DNA of 7,998 nucleotides from Cytophagales bacterium (GTDB taxonomy: Bacteria; Bacteroidota; Bacteroidia; Cytophagales; Cyclobacteriaceae), in assembly GCA_024643485.1 (NCBI GenBank), contig JAHEMU010000112.1, positions 1 through 7,998 on the forward strand, written 5' to 3'. Below, in pieces: positions 6,604-7,998 of the stretch. Under the pieces are notes generated by a model. The model had not been told where the DNA came from. It did no database searches and saw nothing but the letters and a program-made list of their open reading frames with translations. Positions within the stretch are counted from its first letter, which is position 1. Every line of letters begins with the position of its first letter. The position numbers and the translations under genes were made by a program.

Positions 6604-7998
6604 ATGAAGAAAAACTTTTTATTACTCCCCGTATTGGCCACTATTTGGTTTTCGGTGGGAGCTCAAACGGTTTCCGACCCTACAGAGTTCGATGCCATTT
6701 ATATGAATTGGTATAATAAAGATTTAAGCAAGGATGGTATTTTTGGTTGTAGTGTTGAAAAGGCATACAACGAGTTATTGGCTAATAAATCCACTAAAAA
6801 AACGGTGGTGGTGGCAGTTATTGATGGAGGGGTAGATTTAAGTCATCCAGATTTTGCCAATAAGCAATGGATAAACACCAACGAAATTGCGGGTAATGGA
6901 ATTGATGATGATCAAAATGGTTACATCGATGATGTTAATGGATGGAATTTTATAGGGAATGCTGCTGGGGCAAATGTAGTTCATGAGCATTTTGAATTTG
7001 CGAGAATTGTTAAAAAAGGGGATACCAACGCCCCCGATTATGCAAAGGCAAAGGAGTTTTATGACAAGGAAATGAAAGACCAATTGGAATTAAAAGAAAA
7101 TCTGGTTCGTTTCGAAAACATATTAAATTCCGCAAAATTCATCCTACTAAACGAAACCGGAGTAAAGGTAAAAGGGCCAAAAGATCTAGAAGGCTTGGCC
7201 CCAAAAACGGATCAGGGAAAAGCGGCCAAGGGATTTTTAGTAGAAAGGTATGAAATGGGATTTGTGGATAGCGACCTTGATTTAATTAAAAAGCAGAACA
7301 GTGATTTCCTAGATTATATGTTAAACCTTGAACAAGATTATCGATCAATTATCGGGGATAATCCTGAGGATATCAATGACAAGAACTACGGAAATTCGAA
7401 TGTAAAAGGTCCCCGTGCCAATCATGGTACGTCGGTAGCAGGAGTAATTGCTGCGAATAGAGGAAATGGAATAGGCATTGATGGAATTGCGACTGATGTA
7501 AAAATTATGGCTATACGTTCAACACCCGATGGTGATGAGCGCGATAAAGATGTGGCTTTGGCCATTCGATACGCGGTGGATAACGGGGCGGATATCATTA
7601 ATATGAGTTTCGGAAAAGATTTTTCACCCCAAAAGTCATTTGTAGATGAGGCTATAAAATATGCAGATGAAAAAGGAGTGCTGATGATACACGCTTCTGG
7701 AAATGATGGAGTAAATTTAGAGGTGACCACCAACTTCCCAACCGATACGTATACGGGTGGAGGAAAAGCTACAAATTGGATAGAAGTAGGGGCTTCCCAT
7801 CATTTATTGGATGAAGAAATTGCAGCTCCATTTTCCAATTACGGTTTAACCGCGGTAGATCTTTTTGCTCCCGGTACTAACATTATCTCCTTAGATACCG
7901 CTAATAGTTATAGTTTGAACGATGGTACCAGCTTAGCTTCGCCCGTTGTTGCAGGAGTAGCGGCCTTAGTTCTTTCATATTATCCAGAGCTAACCGCA
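6604..7998 (+). CDS. Secreted subtilisin-like serine protease, S8 family (C-terminus beyond right edge)
   Basis: An open frame of 465 codons from ATG 6604 runs off the window without a stop. Residues 1-20 are a signal peptide (MKKNFLLLPVLATIWFSVGA, likely cut before Q21). The catalytic triad is complete: D74 in VAVIDGGVDLSHPDF, H274 in NHGTSVAGVIAA, S443 in GTSLASPVVAG, with oxyanion N367 in ASGNDG. A DxDxNGxID loop at 101-109 looks like a calcium site. About 200 residues separate Asp and His, against roughly 30 in subtilisin. Most of the surplus is a charged, probably helical insertion (about 120-265). No typical I9 propeptide is evident; a short N-terminal extension (21-66) precedes the domain. 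I recall Bacteroidota relatives of this kind of about 550 residues; a C-terminal secretion-sorting tail, if any, would lie outside the window. The 17-bp gap after the DUF58 stop holds no recognisable promoter or terminator, so it may be co-transcribed with the MoxR run. Confidence 0.93.
   Translation, partial: MKKNFLLLPVLATIWFSVGAQTVSDPTEFDAIYMNWYNKDLSKDGIFGCSVEKAYNELLANKSTKKTVVVAVIDGGVDLSHPDFANKQWINTNEIAGNGIDDDQNGYIDDVNGWNFIGNAAGANVVHEHFEFARIVKKGDTNAPDYAKAKEFYDKEMKDQLELKENLVRFENILNSAKFILLNETGVKVKGPKDLEGLAPKTDQGKAAKGFLVERYEMGFVDSDLDLIKKQNSDFLDYMLNLEQDYRSIIGDNPEDINDKNYGNSNVKGPRANHGTSVAGVIAANRGNGIGIDGIATDVKIMAIRSTPDGDERDKDVALAIRYAVDNGADIINMSFGKDFSPQKSFVDEAIKYADEKGVLMIHASGNDGVNLEVTTNFPTDTYTGGGKATNWIEVGASHHLLDEEIAAPFSNYGLTAVDLFAPGTNIISLDTANSYSLNDGTSLASPVVAGVAALVLSYYPELTA

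Noticed and set aside
7422..7733. 103-codon minus-strand open frame opposite the S8 protease
   Set aside because: The plus strand here encodes the catalytic His region and the ASGNDG motif, so this is a shadow frame.

Overview
The window looks like a chromosomal segment from a member of the Bacteroidota, probably Flavobacteriia or a near relative. The DNA is AT-rich, most starts lack a Shine-Dalgarno sequence at normal spacing, and the protein sequences and gene order (RDD / SpoIIM-like / DUF4129 / DUF4350 / MoxR / DUF58) fit that phylum. The species cannot be named from the sequence. Nearly all of it is coding. The only non-coding stretches are an 83-bp divergent intergenic region (338-420) and gaps of 5 bp (4270-4274) and 17 bp (6587-6603). 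No RNA gene, CRISPR array, insertion sequence or convincing terminator was seen.

Layout: on the minus strand, an RDD-family membrane protein starts with GTG at 337 and runs off the left edge. On the plus strand, a tightly packed run begins at 421: a SpoIIM/DUF95-family membrane protein (421-1419), an unassigned multi-pass membrane protein (1394-2362), a secreted and anchored DUF4129 protein (2346-3059), a DUF4350 protein (about 3055-4269), a MoxR-type AAA+ ATPase (4275-5255) and a DUF58 protein with a von Willebrand A-like fold (5255-6586). Four of these junctions overlap, if the proposed DUF4350 start is right. A secreted subtilisin-like S8 protease follows 17 bp later (6604) and runs off the right edge. 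It has no stop codon in the window but is an open frame of 465 codons with a complete Asp/His/Ser triad.

How the genes may work together: MoxR ATPases usually act with a vWA-type partner as chaperone-like machines that mature or remodel envelope proteins. Here the cytoplasmic ATPase and the membrane-attached DUF58 protein sit with four membrane proteins of unknown biochemical role. From memory, a similar set (MoxR, DUF58, DUF4350, SpoIIM-like, RDD) surrounds moxR2 in actinobacteria, which would make this a widely conserved but functionally undescribed envelope module. The function is inference. The adjacent secreted protease could be a client, an effector or merely a neighbour.

Points most worth a second look: the DUF4350 gene has no ATG/GTG/TTG in front of its conserved membrane anchor, so it appears to use a rare ATT or ATC start; the DUF58 vWA-like domain has lost the usual metal-binding serines; the S8 protease has a very long charged insertion between its catalytic Asp and His.
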